DNA of 64,000 nucleotides, taken from positions 62,001 to 126,000 of the forward strand of contig NZ_JAAVUY010000017.1 of assembly GCF_018449695.1 (NCBI RefSeq), written 5' to 3'. Below, piece by piece: positions 1 to 8,103 of the stretch. The DNA is from Bradyrhizobium sp. dw_411. GTDB lineage: Bacteria; Pseudomonadota; Alphaproteobacteria; Rhizobiales; Xanthobacteraceae. Under the pieces are notes generated by a model, which made no database searches, was not told the DNA's origin, and saw nothing but the letters and a program-made list of their open reading frames with translations. Within the stretch, counting starts at the first letter, position 1. Every line of letters begins with the position of its first letter. A program made the translations under genes and the position numbers.

Positions 1-894
1 CAGATCGAAGCGCAGGAGCGTGAACGCAACGCCGGCGCCACCGCGCGCCAGCGCGCCATCGAAACCTATGTCGGCGAATTCGAGACCATGGTGCGCCAGA
101 CGCTGGGCCAACTGGATGACGCCTCCGGCCAGATGCGAACCACATCGGCGGATTTGTCGGCGGTTTCCAGCCAGACCAATACGCGGGTTCAGGTCGCCGA
201 GCGGGCCTCTGGTGAAGCCTCGATGAGCGTCGAAAGCGTGGCTTCGGCCTCGGTCGAACTCAGTGCATCGATCGACGACATCAGCCGGCAGGCCTCGCAC
301 GCCGCCGGGATCGCCAGCCGTGCGGTCAAAAGCGCGCAGGAGACCGATGGCACGGTGCAGGGGCTGGCCAAAACCGCCGGCCGGATCGGCGAGGTGGTCG
401 GGTTGATCAATTCCATCGCCGCGCAGACCAACCTGCTGGCGCTGAATGCGACCATTGAGGCGGCCCGCGCCGGCGAAGCCGGCAGAGGCTTTGCCGTGGT
501 GGCGTCCGAGGTCAAATCGCTGGCCAGCCAGACTGCGAAAGCGACCGACGAAATTTCCGAACAGATCGCCGACATCCAAAAAGTGGCCGGCGATGCGATC
601 GACGCCATCAAAGGCATCGGCAGTATCATCGGCGAGGTCAACGAGGTCGCAACCGCGATCGCCGCCGCGGTCGAAGAACAGGGCGCCGCCACCCAGGAAA
701 TCACGCGCAGCACGCAACATGCCGCGCAGGGCACCAAGAACGTCTCGGAGAATATCAGCGGCGTCAAAACCGACGCGGATGCGGCAGCCGCCGCAGCCGA
801 CAACGTCAAACGCGCCTCGCAGACGCTGGAGACGCAGAGCCATCAGCTCGGCAGCCAGGTTACGGAGTTTCTGAGCAAGATTCGGGCGGCCTAG
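1..894 (+). CDS. Methyl-accepting chemotaxis protein, C-terminal part (5' end outside window)
   Basis: The reading frame is open from base 1 to the TAG at 892-894, so the true start lies upstream. The 297 visible residues are the cytoplasmic signalling module of a chemoreceptor. They form heptad-rich helices around the hairpin tip that binds CheA and CheW, recognisable in INSIAAQTNLLALNATIEAA followed by RAGEAGRGFAVVASEVKSLA. The C-terminus ends EFLSKIRAA and has no CheR/CheB tethering pentapeptide. The sensor and membrane part is not in the window, so the ligand cannot be guessed. The family relays ligand binding to the flagellar motor through CheA-CheY. Confidence 0.93.
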   Translation, partial: QIEAQERERNAGATARQRAIETYVGEFETMVRQTLGQLDDASGQMRTTSADLSAVSSQTNTRVQVAERASGEASMSVESVASASVELSASIDDISRQASHAAGIASRAVKSAQETDGTVQGLAKTAGRIGEVVGLINSIAAQTNLLALNATIEAARAGEAGRGFAVVASEVKSLASQTAKATDEISEQIADIQKVAGDAIDAIKGIGSIIGEVNEVATAIAAAVEEQGAATQEITRSTQHAAQGTKNVSENISGVKTDADAAAAAADNVKRASQTLETQSHQLGSQVTEFLSKIRAA

Positions 895-902
895 TTAAAG
901 CT

Positions 903-992
903 CGTCATGCCCGGGCTTGACCCGGGCATCCATCACTCTTCAGAAACGTTTTTCGAAATTGATGGATTGCCGGGTCAAGCCCGGCAATGACG
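903..992. repeat. Palindromic intergenic repeat, GCCCGGGCTTGACCCGGGC family
   Basis: Two arms of about 30 bp (903-933 and 962-992) are near-perfect reverse complements around a spacer of about 28 bp. The element fills the gap between the chemoreceptor stop and the downstream convergent gene. Its form is that of the short palindromic repeats common in Bradyrhizobium chromosomes. It could act as a bidirectional terminator here. Confidence 0.75.
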
Positions 993-997
993 GGGAA

Positions 998-1645
998 TCA
1001 CTCCGTCGCTACTACCGGCACACGCTGATAACGCGCGCGCACCGCTTCCGAAGCCGGCGACAGGTTCAGCGACGCGCCGCGTTTGTCGGCACCACGGCCA
1101 GCGACCATCAGCCCGTTATTCCCGGCGACAATGTCACCCTTGCGAAGGGTCGGATCGTTTTCGACCGGGACCGGCGCGAGGCCGACCTGATCCTTGCCAT
1201 TACACGTGCAGCCCGCGACCATCTCGGTGCGATAGCGGAATGCATTGGGCAGTTCGGAATAGGGCTTTCCGGTCTCGGTCACGGCATTGTCGATGCTGCT
1301 GCCATAGACCACCTTGGTATCGCCGGCCGGGCAGAAGCTGTTGCAGGAAGCCACCCGGCTCTGATTGTCGGAGGCCGTAATCGGGAAATAGCGCCCGTCG
1401 CAACCACGCACGCAATAGGCCAGAGAGCCGCCGGAATAATTGGCGCGCGGACGCGGGAGAAAACTTTCCTGGCCGGAATTGCTACCTTCGCCGGCAAACG
1501 GCAGCGGGGTCGAGGGAGCCGGCGGTCGGGCGAACGCGCCGAACAGGGCGGAGAGAAAATCCTCCGCCTGCGCCGCAGGCGCCGACATCGACGCGATCGA
1601 CAGCGCGGCCGCGCCTAACGCCAGTCTTGCTGATCTTCCGACCAT
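998..1645 (-). CDS. Exported DUF2865-type protein of unknown function
   Basis: This is a 215-residue protein with an N-terminal signal peptide (about residues 1-27, ending AAQAED). A cysteine-rich domain follows with CVRGCDGRYFPI, CNSFCPAGDTKV, IDNAV, NAFRYRTEMV and GCTCNG. That pattern matches DUF2865, a family seen mainly in Rhizobiales and with no known role. The paired cysteines suggest disulfides in the periplasm. It is monocistronic on the minus strand and faces the chemoreceptor tail. Family assignment is from memory of the motif pattern. Confidence 0.75.
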   Translation of the reverse strand: MVGRSARLALGAAALSIASMSAPAAQAEDFLSALFGAFARPPAPSTPLPFAGEGSNSGQESFLPRPRANYSGGSLAYCVRGCDGRYFPITASDNQSRVASCNSFCPAGDTKVVYGSSIDNAVTETGKPYSELPNAFRYRTEMVAGCTCNGKDQVGLAPVPVENDPTLRKGDIVAGNNGLMVAGRGADKRGASLNLSPASEAVRARYQRVPVVATE

Positions 1646-1673
1646 GCTCGCCTCCCATGAAGGGGCTCTACCT

Positions 1674-2492
1674 TCAGTACAGCGACGAACCAGAAAGGTT
1701 CATCGCCTGACGGCCGGACGGTAGCGTTGTCACGACAGGACGCGCCTGCGCCGCGACCGGCCGGGTGGCAGCCGATCCAACGACCGTCCTGCTGGCCTCG
1801 AGATGCGGGGCGTTCTTCGGCAGCACCACCACTTTGGTGCCGACATCGACGCGGCTGAACAGGTCAGCGACGTCTTCATTGGTCAGGCGAATGCAGCCGG
1901 AGGAAACGAACGTCCCGATGGTCGAGGGATTATTGGTGCCGTGGATGCGATATTCGCTGGAGCCGAGATACATCGCCCGCGCACCGAGCGGATTGCCCGG
2001 GCCACCCGCCATGAAGCGCGGCAGATAGGGCTGGCGCGCGATCATCTGCGCCGGCGGATGCCAATCCGGCCACTCCGCCTTGCGGGTGATGGTCTGCACG
2101 CCAGACCACGTAAATCCTTCGCGCCCGACGCCGACGCCGTAGCGAATGGCGCGGCCCTGACCGAGCACGTAGTAAAGCGCGGTGTTGCCGGTATCGATAA
2201 TCACGGTGCCCGGCGCTTCGCGGGTATCGAGCGCTACATTGGCGCGGCGCAGCCGCTCCGGAAGCACATACGCATCGCCTTGATCCAGCGCGGGATTGCT
2301 GGGGGCGAGTGTCACATCGTCTGACGGATCCTGCAGGGCGTAGCCATACGCCTGCCCGGGGGCTCGCACCTGGCCGGGAGCCTGCGCATTCGCCGCACTG
2401 ACAAAGGGCGTCAGCAACAATGCCCCGGCGATAACAAGCGCGCTGGTCGCGCGCGGCGATGGCCTGCGGATGCTTGCGAGTATCTGTGTCAT
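1674..2492 (-). CDS. L,D-transpeptidase (YkuD/ErfK family), exported
   Basis: The 272-residue form starts at the ATG at 2492, which is followed by a good signal peptide (about residues 1-36, ending SAANAQA). An upstream in-frame start at 2594 would place a non-signal-like 34-residue leader in front. The YkuD catalytic core is clear: YRIHGTNNPSTIG followed by SSGCIRLTNEDV, with the catalytic Cys in SSGCIR and the His in YRIHG. Such enzymes cross-link meso-diaminopimelate residues of peptidoglycan or attach proteins to it in the periplasm. The N-terminal third is low-complexity and Pro/Gln-rich, and no LysM domain is visible. Confidence 0.9.
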   Translation of the reverse strand: MTQILASIRRPSPRATSALVIAGALLLTPFVSAANAQAPGQVRAPGQAYGYALQDPSDDVTLAPSNPALDQGDAYVLPERLRRANVALDTREAPGTVIIDTGNTALYYVLGQGRAIRYGVGVGREGFTWSGVQTITRKAEWPDWHPPAQMIARQPYLPRFMAGGPGNPLGARAMYLGSSEYRIHGTNNPSTIGTFVSSGCIRLTNEDVADLFSRVDVGTKVVVLPKNAPHLEASRTVVGSAATRPVAAQARPVVTTLPSGRQAMNLSGSSLY

Positions 2493-2686
2493 GGGCTGCC
2501 CCTGCGATGCGCATCGTGGTGATGCTCTGCACCAACAAACGCGACCGGGGCGAACCGGTTCCCGCTGCGACCTAAATACACCTGACACTGTCAAGCACCG
2601 CAGGCTTCACGTTTCGGCGATGGAACTTTGGCGCACCGCAGCAGTTGTGCGGGAAGTGTGGCGGCGAGAGTTATGGGTGAAACCAA

Positions 2687-3787
2687 TTGCGTGTTCTTCC
2701 CGTCCAGACGACCGGTACGCCCTTGCCTGACAGCCAGACTGATCTGCCGCCGGTCATTCGCCGCGCGGAGGTCGTCGCCTTTGCGCTGATCTCGCTCTTG
2801 CTGATCACCGTCGTCGCCGTTCTCTTCCTCGCAAAGGCGTTCTTTCTCCCGGTCGTCGCCGCCTTCATCGTCGGCACCATGTTGTCGCCGGCCGCCGGAT
2901 TCCTTGAGCGGCATCGGATTCCCCGCGCCGTCGCGGCGGTGCTGATCGTATGCGCGGTCGGCGCCGGTGTGGCTTTCATCGTCGGCCTGATCTCGTCGCC
3001 CCTGATGGAATGGCGCAACCGCCTGCCGGAACTCGGCTCGCTGCTGCGGGAAAAGTTGCACGTGTTCGACCGGCCACTGGCGCTGTGGCAGGAATTGCAG
3101 ACCATGCTCGGCGGGTCCGACGCCTTTTCATCCACCACGTTCCAGATGCCGAAATTCGAGTGGGTGCAGCCCGCGGTCGAATTCCTCTCCCCGACCTTTA
3201 CGGAATTCCTGCTGTTCTTCGCCACACTGGTATTGTTCATCGCAAGCTGGCGCGACCTGCGCCGCGCGCTGATCATGAACTTCACCGGGCACGATTCCCG
3301 GCTGCGCACTTTGCGGATACTCAACGCCATCGAGGAGCAGCTTGGCGGGTATCTGTTGACCGTCACCATGATCAATTTCGGCGTCGGTGCGGCGACCGGT
3401 CTCATTTGCGCGATTACCGGCATGCCCAATCCAGCCGGTCTCGGCGCGCTGGCCGCGACCTTGAATTTCTTCCCCATCATCGGCCCGGTCGCGATGTTCG
3501 TGATCCTGAGCGTGGTCGGCGTGGTCGCGTTCCCGACCATCGGCACGGGGCTGATCGCATCGCTGGCCTTTGTCGGACTGACCTTCATCGAGGGGCATTT
3601 TGTCACACCCACCATCATCGGGCGGCGCCTCGAACTCAATGCGCTCGCCGTGTTCATGGCGCTCGCATTCTGGACCTGGCTGTGGGGACCGATGGGCGGC
3701 TTTCTGTCGTCGCCGTTGTTGATCGTGGCCCTGATCCTGAAGGAGCATTTATGGCCGCCAAACTCTCCGAATTTACCCGCAGACTAA
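2687..3787 (+). CDS. AI-2E family (PerM/TqsA-type) membrane transporter
   Basis: A 366-residue protein with about seven to eight hydrophobic segments: two near residues 30-75, one near 85-105, then a soluble loop, then a cluster from about 175 to 350. The loop and the C-terminal motifs NFFPIIGPVAMFVI, FIEGHFVTPTIIGRRL and WGPMGGFLSSPLLIV are characteristic of the AI-2E/PerM family, whose substrates are mostly unknown. The first available start is TTG at 2687. A TTG at 2723 is also possible, so the N-terminus is uncertain. It is followed on the same strand by two small membrane-protein genes. Confidence 0.85.
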   Translation: MRVLPVQTTGTPLPDSQTDLPPVIRRAEVVAFALISLLLITVVAVLFLAKAFFLPVVAAFIVGTMLSPAAGFLERHRIPRAVAAVLIVCAVGAGVAFIVGLISSPLMEWRNRLPELGSLLREKLHVFDRPLALWQELQTMLGGSDAFSSTTFQMPKFEWVQPAVEFLSPTFTEFLLFFATLVLFIASWRDLRRALIMNFTGHDSRLRTLRILNAIEEQLGGYLLTVTMINFGVGAATGLICAITGMPNPAGLGALAATLNFFPIIGPVAMFVILSVVGVVAFPTIGTGLIASLAFVGLTFIEGHFVTPTIIGRRLELNALAVFMALAFWTWLWGPMGGFLSSPLLIVALILKEHLWPPNSPNLPAD

Positions 3788-3864
3788 TCGGGTTTCCCGC
3801 AAGGGAACTTCCGGCAAAAATGGACGTTGGCCATGTATCCAACTCTGGCAGCCGGGAGCTTTTG

Positions 3865-4275
3865 ATGTCGAGTACAGATGGCGAATTTGGAATGAAAAAT
3901 CTGGCGGACAAAGCTGCCCGAGAAATTCAGGACAAGAATCTTCAGGCAGAGAATCTTCAGAATCGTCTCGAAAAGGATGTAGCAGCCGTGAAAAACGATA
4001 TCGCAGCCCTCACCGATCAGATCACCGATGCGCTCAATTCGTTCGCCGGCAGCGCGCAAAAGCAGGCGCGCCGCGGCTACAAGCAGGCCCGCGCCAATGT
4101 CGATTCCGCCGTGGACGACCTCTCCGAACGCGGCGGCGCGATGATGGATGCCGCACAGGACGCAGCTTCGTCGATCGAGGAAACGCTGGAAGACGTGATT
4201 ACGCAGCGTCCGCTCGCGACCGTCGGACTCGCGCTCGGGCTCGGCTTCCTGATCGGCGCGACCTGGCGCCGGTAA
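3865..4275 (+). CDS. DUF883/ElaB-YqjD-like small membrane-anchored protein
   Basis: A 136-residue protein made of a long charged amphipathic helix (about residues 10-110) and one C-terminal hydrophobic glycine-rich segment ending FLIGATWRR, the layout of DUF883 (ElaB/YqjD) proteins. Enterobacterial relatives sit in the inner membrane and associate with ribosomes in stationary phase; that role is not shown here. The ATG at 3865 has a GGGAG 6 bases upstream and is preferred to the longer open frame. It lies 77 bp after the transporter and about 107 bp before another small membrane protein. Confidence 0.72.
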   Translation: MSSTDGEFGMKNLADKAAREIQDKNLQAENLQNRLEKDVAAVKNDIAALTDQITDALNSFAGSAQKQARRGYKQARANVDSAVDDLSERGGAMMDAAQDAASSIEETLEDVITQRPLATVGLALGLGFLIGATWRR

Positions 4276-4382
4276 CGCGTGCGAGATGTGCGTTGCGCGC
4301 GAGAAAACTCTCGCGCGAGAGGCGCATGCCGAACGGATTATATTTTTAATTTGCCATTTTTTAATTGAAACGAGGCGTCCCG

Positions 4383-4823
4383 ATGATTGGCCGTATGATC
4401 GATGATTTCAAGGAATCGACCGGTCTCGCGCTGCGGCTGACATCGCTCGCCTTGGCGACGGGCCTGGCCCTGATCATCGCGACCTGCTTTCTCTGCGCCG
4501 CGGCGTTTGTCTATGTGCTGCAAAATTACGGGCTGATCGAAGCCTGCGTGGCCGGCGCCGGTGTATTCGTGATCTTCGCGCTAATCACCGCGATCTGCTA
4601 CATCGTGCGCAAGAACAGCGTGAAGGAACGCGCGAAGCAGACGGCAAAGTCCGCCATGCAGACCGCCTTCGCCGATCCCATGGTGGTCGCCGCAGGCCTT
4701 CAGGTGATCCGCACCATCGGCATCAAGAGGCTGGTCCCGATCCTGGCGGTCGGCGGCCTGGCGCTGGGATTTCTGGCGAGCCGGAATGCGCAGCCCAATG
4801 AGGCGGATGCGCCGGCGGAGTAG
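4383..4823 (+). CDS. Small membrane protein, phage-holin-superfamily-like
   Basis: A 146-residue protein with two adjacent transmembrane helices (about residues 17-40 and 46-70), a basic amphipathic stretch, and a third hydrophobic segment near residues 115-135. The ATG at 4383 follows CGAGGCG at good spacing, whereas the TTG at 4365 has no such site. Proteins of this shape (Phage_holin_3_6/YqjE-like) often accompany DUF883 genes, as here, in what looks like an envelope-stress pair. Despite the name it is unlikely to be a lysis protein. The function is unknown. Confidence 0.6.
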   Translation: MIGRMIDDFKESTGLALRLTSLALATGLALIIATCFLCAAAFVYVLQNYGLIEACVAGAGVFVIFALITAICYIVRKNSVKERAKQTAKSAMQTAFADPMVVAAGLQVIRTIGIKRLVPILAVGGLALGFLASRNAQPNEADAPAE

Positions 4824-4833
4824 TCGGCTTGCG

Positions 4834-4952
4834 CGTCGTCCCGGCGAAGGCCGGGACCCATACCGCGTGATCCCTCGATAAAGCAGAACTGCCAATACCA
4901 TCGGTACAATAACTGCCGGTGGTTATGGGTCCCGGCCTTCGCCGGGACGACG
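4834..4952. repeat. Palindromic repeat, CGTCGTCCCGGC family, perfect 29-bp arms
   Basis: Arms at 4834-4862 and 4924-4952 are exact reverse complements over 29 bp, with a 61-bp spacer. The element lies just downstream of the holin-like gene and belongs to the same family as the element at 8887-9010. A transcript could fold into a very long hairpin. Confidence 0.85.
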
Positions 4953-5028
4953 AGTTGTGGGTGGGCCACAGATCGGGAAATTTTCACAGATTCGAATTTC
5001 AAACAGCCACGGCACAACATTTTCAGAT

Positions 5029-5108
5029 CGTCATTGCGAGCGCAGCGAAGCAATCCATGGAGCAACAAGGAAGTAAGAGTGGATTGCTTCGCTGCGCTCG
5101 CAATGACG
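5029..5108. repeat. Palindromic repeat, CGTCATTGCGAG family, perfect 29-bp arms
   Basis: Arms at 5029-5057 and 5080-5108 are perfect reverse complements around a 22-bp spacer. The core CGTCATTGCGAGC...GAAGCAATCCA recurs at 60339-60425, 63287-63433 and as a half-copy at 9033-9061. It directly precedes the composite element at 5121-5578, as the related copy does at 60.4 kb. Confidence 0.85.
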
Positions 5109-5120
5109 GCAGATACAGCT

Positions 5121-5578
5121 TCGCATTCCCGCGACGCACAGCGCCCGAGTTGTGCAAGAAACTCCCGCCCTCCCTTCAGAGGGCGCAGGGAATGCCGGGC
5201 GCCCAGTGCGCCCACCGCCGCATGTGCGAAGGTAGAGGGCAGAAGGCACACGCGTTAGTCAGGTCACACCGAAAACACCCGGCATTCCCCGCGCAATGGT
5301 TTACGGCTTACTTCGCGCTCTCCCCGGCGATCGGGCTCTTTTGCCACCGTCATCCCTGAGAAGCTTGCTTCTCAGGAACTTGACGCCAGCGTCGAGGCGT
5401 CAGGACCACACGACTTCGCCGTCCGCATCACACGCCATTCGTCAAAGGCGCGTCCGCGTCCACCGCATCCCGCCTCACGTCCGTGACGATCGCGAAACGC
5501 CCCTCTTATGAGGCGGGACGGCGCGATTTTACATTTGATTTGGGGGTGCTGCGAAACGGAATATTTTTGGCGTGCGAT
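5121..5578 (+). repeat. Composite structured non-coding element, copy 1 (about 458 bp)
   Basis: This stretch aligns from end to end with 60468-60915. Shared blocks include CACACGCGTTAGTCAGGTCA, TTGCCACCGTC, GGACCACACG and CGCCCCTCTT. Visible stems are 5167-5172/5179-5184, 5188-5199/5278-5289, 5223-5227/5246-5250, 5355-5364/5367-5376, 5381-5387/5396-5402 and 5468-5477/5509-5518. Short frames inside it have no ribosome-binding sites and are not conserved between the copies, so it is treated as non-coding. Whether it is transcribed, mobile or both is unknown. Confidence 0.75.
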
Positions 5579-5652
5579 CTGGACACCCCAAATCGCGTTG
5601 ATCCGCTTCGAGAAATTAGATTTTGCGCGCAACGAGAAAAACGTGAATCACA

Positions 5653-5767
5653 GGGTGGGCAAAGCCGACGGATCGTACGGATGCGCGCCCGATGGCAGGC
5701 TCCGCGTGTCCGACACCTTGCTCATGAGACAGATGGGGGCACGGCGCAAGCGCGCCTTTGCCCACCC
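5653..5767. repeat. Inverted repeat with GGGTGGGCAAAG arms
   Basis: Arms at 5653-5664 and 5756-5767 are perfect 12-bp reverse complements around about 91 bp of sequence with no coding signal. This is a further intergenic palindromic family and it lies immediately downstream of the small exported protein at 5781-6203 (minus strand). With the preceding elements it fills the gap 4824-5780, which holds no gene that I can support. Confidence 0.6.
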
Positions 5768-5780
5768 TACGCAGCAACTC

Positions 5781-6203
5781 TCAGGTCACGCAGCGGCCCG
5801 GCTGCAGCAGCTTGGCGACTTCGCTCAGCACGCTGACCATGGGCTCACAAGCGACTGCCATCTTGCGGTCGGGGGATTTCGTCAACGACGGCGCTAAACC
5901 CTTGCGCGCCGCCTGGGCCACCGGGATGCGGAGCAGCACCGACGTATCGGGCTGACCTTGCGGCCGAAGCATTATCGTCCTCGACTGCGCCGGAGATCCT
6001 GCAACGCCAGTCGCACGGTCGGTCTTCGCGGCGCGATTGATGGCCGTCCCGCTGGTCGCCAGATCTTCCATGGACTGCTGCAAACGGTCCTGCGGATTGA
6101 TGGAAAGATCGCGTCCCATTGCAAATTGTGCAGCGCCGAACGTCAACGACACCGCGACTGCACTCAAAACGCCAATCGAAACTCCCCTGGATAGCTGTGG
6201 CAT
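5781..6203 (-). CDS. Small exported protein of unknown function
   Basis: A 140-residue protein. The ATG at 6203 is chosen because the residues after it (MPQLSRGVSIGVLSAVAVSL) form a signal peptide or anchor; the frame is open to 6248. The mature part is low-complexity at first, then ends with a compact block containing KMAVACEPMVSVLSEVAK and PGRCVT, with two cysteines that could pair. I do not recognise a named family. It is monocistronic, with a repeat just downstream. Confidence 0.6.
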   Translation of the reverse strand: MPQLSRGVSIGVLSAVAVSLTFGAAQFAMGRDLSINPQDRLQQSMEDLATSGTAINRAAKTDRATGVAGSPAQSRTIMLRPQGQPDTSVLLRIPVAQAARKGLAPSLTKSPDRKMAVACEPMVSVLSEVAKLLQPGRCVT

Positions 6204-6490
6204 GACGCGCCCGCCTGTCGATCCATCGCCCCATGGCGATCCAATCAAGCAACGCGAGCGGAACCGCGCGGTTCCGCGGGAGCAGCAATCACTTAACCGT
6301 GTACGAAAAAATATTGGTTTGATTGGAACGAGTCAGGGGGCCTTTGCGTCATCCCGGCAGCCGGTCATCCCCCCTGCCCCATTGACCGGCGACGTAGGGC
6401 GCGGGTGTGGTGATGCCATCCGCGCCCTGCTTTTTTTGGCTGAGATGTCCCAGCCGCCCACAGCGCCGTCTCACGCGGAGACGTTCTGGT

Positions 6491-6874
6491 CTAGCAACCG
6501 CGGCAGATCTTTAGCTGGCTGCTCAGCCTGGCATCCGCTTCCCGATCGGCGGCCTGCTGATCTTCCCATTTGCCGCCCTCTTGTGTCGGCTGGCCACCAT
6601 CTTGAGCCATGGCATTTCGTTGGGCGGCGGTCGCGTTCGGCAAATCATCCAGCGGAAGCTTTTGGACCGAGGACTGCTGGGTCGGTTTCGGCGCCGCAGG
6701 TTTTTGCGCCACTTTTTTCCGGGGCGCATCGGGGTCTGCGTCATTGGCAGGACCCGAGGGCTCGAACGGGAAAGATGCGGTTGAAACCGGCGCGTAACAA
6801 CCCTGGCCGGTCATGCAGCAGCTGGCGAGCGCGAACGCGCCAAGCAGCAGGGCAACAACTCGTGACATCATCAT
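6491..6874 (-). CDS. Small putative lipoprotein
   Basis: A 127-residue protein starting at one of three consecutive ATGs (6874, 6871, 6868). GGAGG at 6880-6884 lies 5 bases before the first. A hydrophobic leader ends in a lipobox-like ALASC, giving a lipid-anchored cysteine near residue 18. The rest is Pro/Ala/Gln-rich and disordered, ending with a more regular acidic stretch and LSSQLKICRGC. No known domain is visible. The C-terminal CRGC is unusual and could form a disulfide or bind metal. Confidence 0.6.
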   Translation of the reverse strand: MMMSRVVALLLGAFALASCCMTGQGCYAPVSTASFPFEPSGPANDADPDAPRKKVAQKPAAPKPTQQSSVQKLPLDDLPNATAAQRNAMAQDGGQPTQEGGKWEDQQAADREADARLSSQLKICRGC

Positions 6875-6996
6875 TCGATCCTCCGCGATGAGAAAACACG
6901 AATGACGTTGACAAGTTGCTAATTCGACGGCGTGCGGTCCATCCAGACGCGCGATTAGCCAGCGGGCAGCCCTACGCCATCGAAGGCGGACAAACA

Positions 6997-7027
6997 AATC
7001 CGGCGCGCCTTTAAAGCGCGCCGGATT
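6997..7027 (-). terminator. Strong hairpin downstream of phyR
   Basis: A perfect 12-bp stem (6997-7008 with 7016-7027) encloses a 7-base loop. On the minus strand it lies just past the phyR stop and is followed by a T-rich TTTGTTTG stretch, consistent with an intrinsic terminator for phyR. Confidence 0.75.
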
Positions 7028-7068
7028 AATTTCGCATCACAGCAGTTACGTAGCGATTACGCCACGCT

Positions 7069-7869
7069 TCAAGCGACTCTCGGCGCCCGGTTGCGCGAAT
7101 TGCGCTGGAAGAACAGCGCCTGGCTGGCGACGGCGGAGACCATCGCGGGCTGGAACGGCTTGGAGATCAGGAACGCCGGCTCGGGGCGTTCGCCGGTCAG
7201 GAAGCGCTCGGGATAGGCGGTGATGAACACCACCGGGACTTCGAAGGTTTTGAGGAGTTCGTTGACCGCGTCGAGGCCCGAGCTGCCATCGGCCAACTGA
7301 ATGTCGGCCAGGATCAGGCCGGGCTTCTTGTTCTTGGCGAGCGCGACCGCGTCGATGTGAGTGCGGGCAACGCCGATGACGTTGTGGCCGAGATTCTTCA
7401 CCAGGCTTTCGAGGTCCATCGCGATGAACGTCTCGTCCTCGATGATCAGCACATCGGTGGCGATTTCGGCGGCCATTTCGCGGCCCGCGGTATCGGCGAG
7501 CTTGCGGGTCTCGGTCACTTCAGTGCCGAGAATGAACGACACTTCTTCCTCGGAAAAACCCTCCAGCGACAGCAGCAGGAAGGCCTGGCGCGGCAGCGGC
7601 GTGATATTCGACAGCCTCCGCTCCGGCGGCATCGGCAGCGTCGTCACATCGGGGTCGTCGTTGAGCGAGACCGAATTCCAGATCTGGGTGAACAGCCGGA
7701 ACAGCCCGACGCGGGGCCCATGCTGCTCATCGAGCAGGGAGGGGTCCTGAAGCAATGCTTCAAGCATGGCGCCGACATAGGCGTCGCCCGACGCCTGGTT
7801 TCCCGTCAGGGCCCGGGCATAGCGCCGCAACAACGGTAAATGTTCAGCAACGAGCTGTGATCGGGACAT
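7069..7869 (-). CDS. phyR: PhyR, general stress response anti-anti-sigma regulator
   Basis: A 266-residue protein with an N-terminal sigma-like domain (about residues 1-130, starting SRSQLVAEHLPLLRRYARAL) and a C-terminal receiver domain. The receiver shows the acidic pair in LIIEDE (D145, E146), phospho-acceptor D189 in LILADIQLADG and K237 in ISKPFQ. In this family the phosphorylated protein exposes its sigma mimic and sequesters NepR, freeing EcfG. The ATG at 7869 gives the usual length; an upstream frame to 7905 adds 12 residues. It is divergent from nepR-ecfG and has a kinase-like gene nearby. Confidence 0.96.
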   Translation of the reverse strand: MSRSQLVAEHLPLLRRYARALTGNQASGDAYVGAMLEALLQDPSLLDEQHGPRVGLFRLFTQIWNSVSLNDDPDVTTLPMPPERRLSNITPLPRQAFLLLSLEGFSEEEVSFILGTEVTETRKLADTAGREMAAEIATDVLIIEDETFIAMDLESLVKNLGHNVIGVARTHIDAVALAKNKKPGLILADIQLADGSSGLDAVNELLKTFEVPVVFITAYPERFLTGERPEPAFLISKPFQPAMVSAVASQALFFQRNSRNRAPRVA

Positions 7870-7949
7870 CCCCACTCCATCCTTGTTCAAAGTACTTTGG
7901 GCCAAAACATTTCACTGGGGTGACCCGGGTTCCCCTTGATCTGCCTGTT

Positions 7950-7993
7950 TACGCCCGAGCCTCGCGAAAGTTCCATCTAATTGCGGAACTTTC
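7950..7993. promoter_or_regulatory. Mirror-image EcfG-type -35 elements between phyR and nepR
   Basis: GAAAGTTCC (7966-7974) and GGAACTTTC (7985-7993) form a perfect 9-bp inverted repeat, so each strand carries a GGAAC -35 box of the EcfG type. On the minus strand, GGAAC is followed after 16 bases by CGTA (7953-7950), close to the consensus CGTT. On the plus strand, no CGTT occurs at 16-17 bases, so that half is weaker. The site would serve divergent autoregulated transcription of phyR and nepR-ecfG. Confidence 0.6.
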
Positions 7994-8103
7994 GGCCCGA
8001 TCTGGAATTAGGTTTGCGAGATAGGCCGCCCCCGAGGGGGTCAGCCAAATAAATATTCATTGAATTACAGTGACTTAACTCTCGGGGAAACGTGGAACAG
8101 GTC

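Noticed and set aside
2950..4275. Plus-strand frame of 441 codons joining the transporter and DUF883 regions
   Set aside because: Its first two thirds are an out-of-frame reading of the AI-2E transporter; only the part from 3865 is protein-like and has a ribosome site.
4700..5251. Minus-strand frames across the repeats at 4.7-5.3 kb
   Set aside because: They read through palindromic repeats and the composite element, and produce the VIASAAKQS-type peptide often seen as a false product of these repeats.
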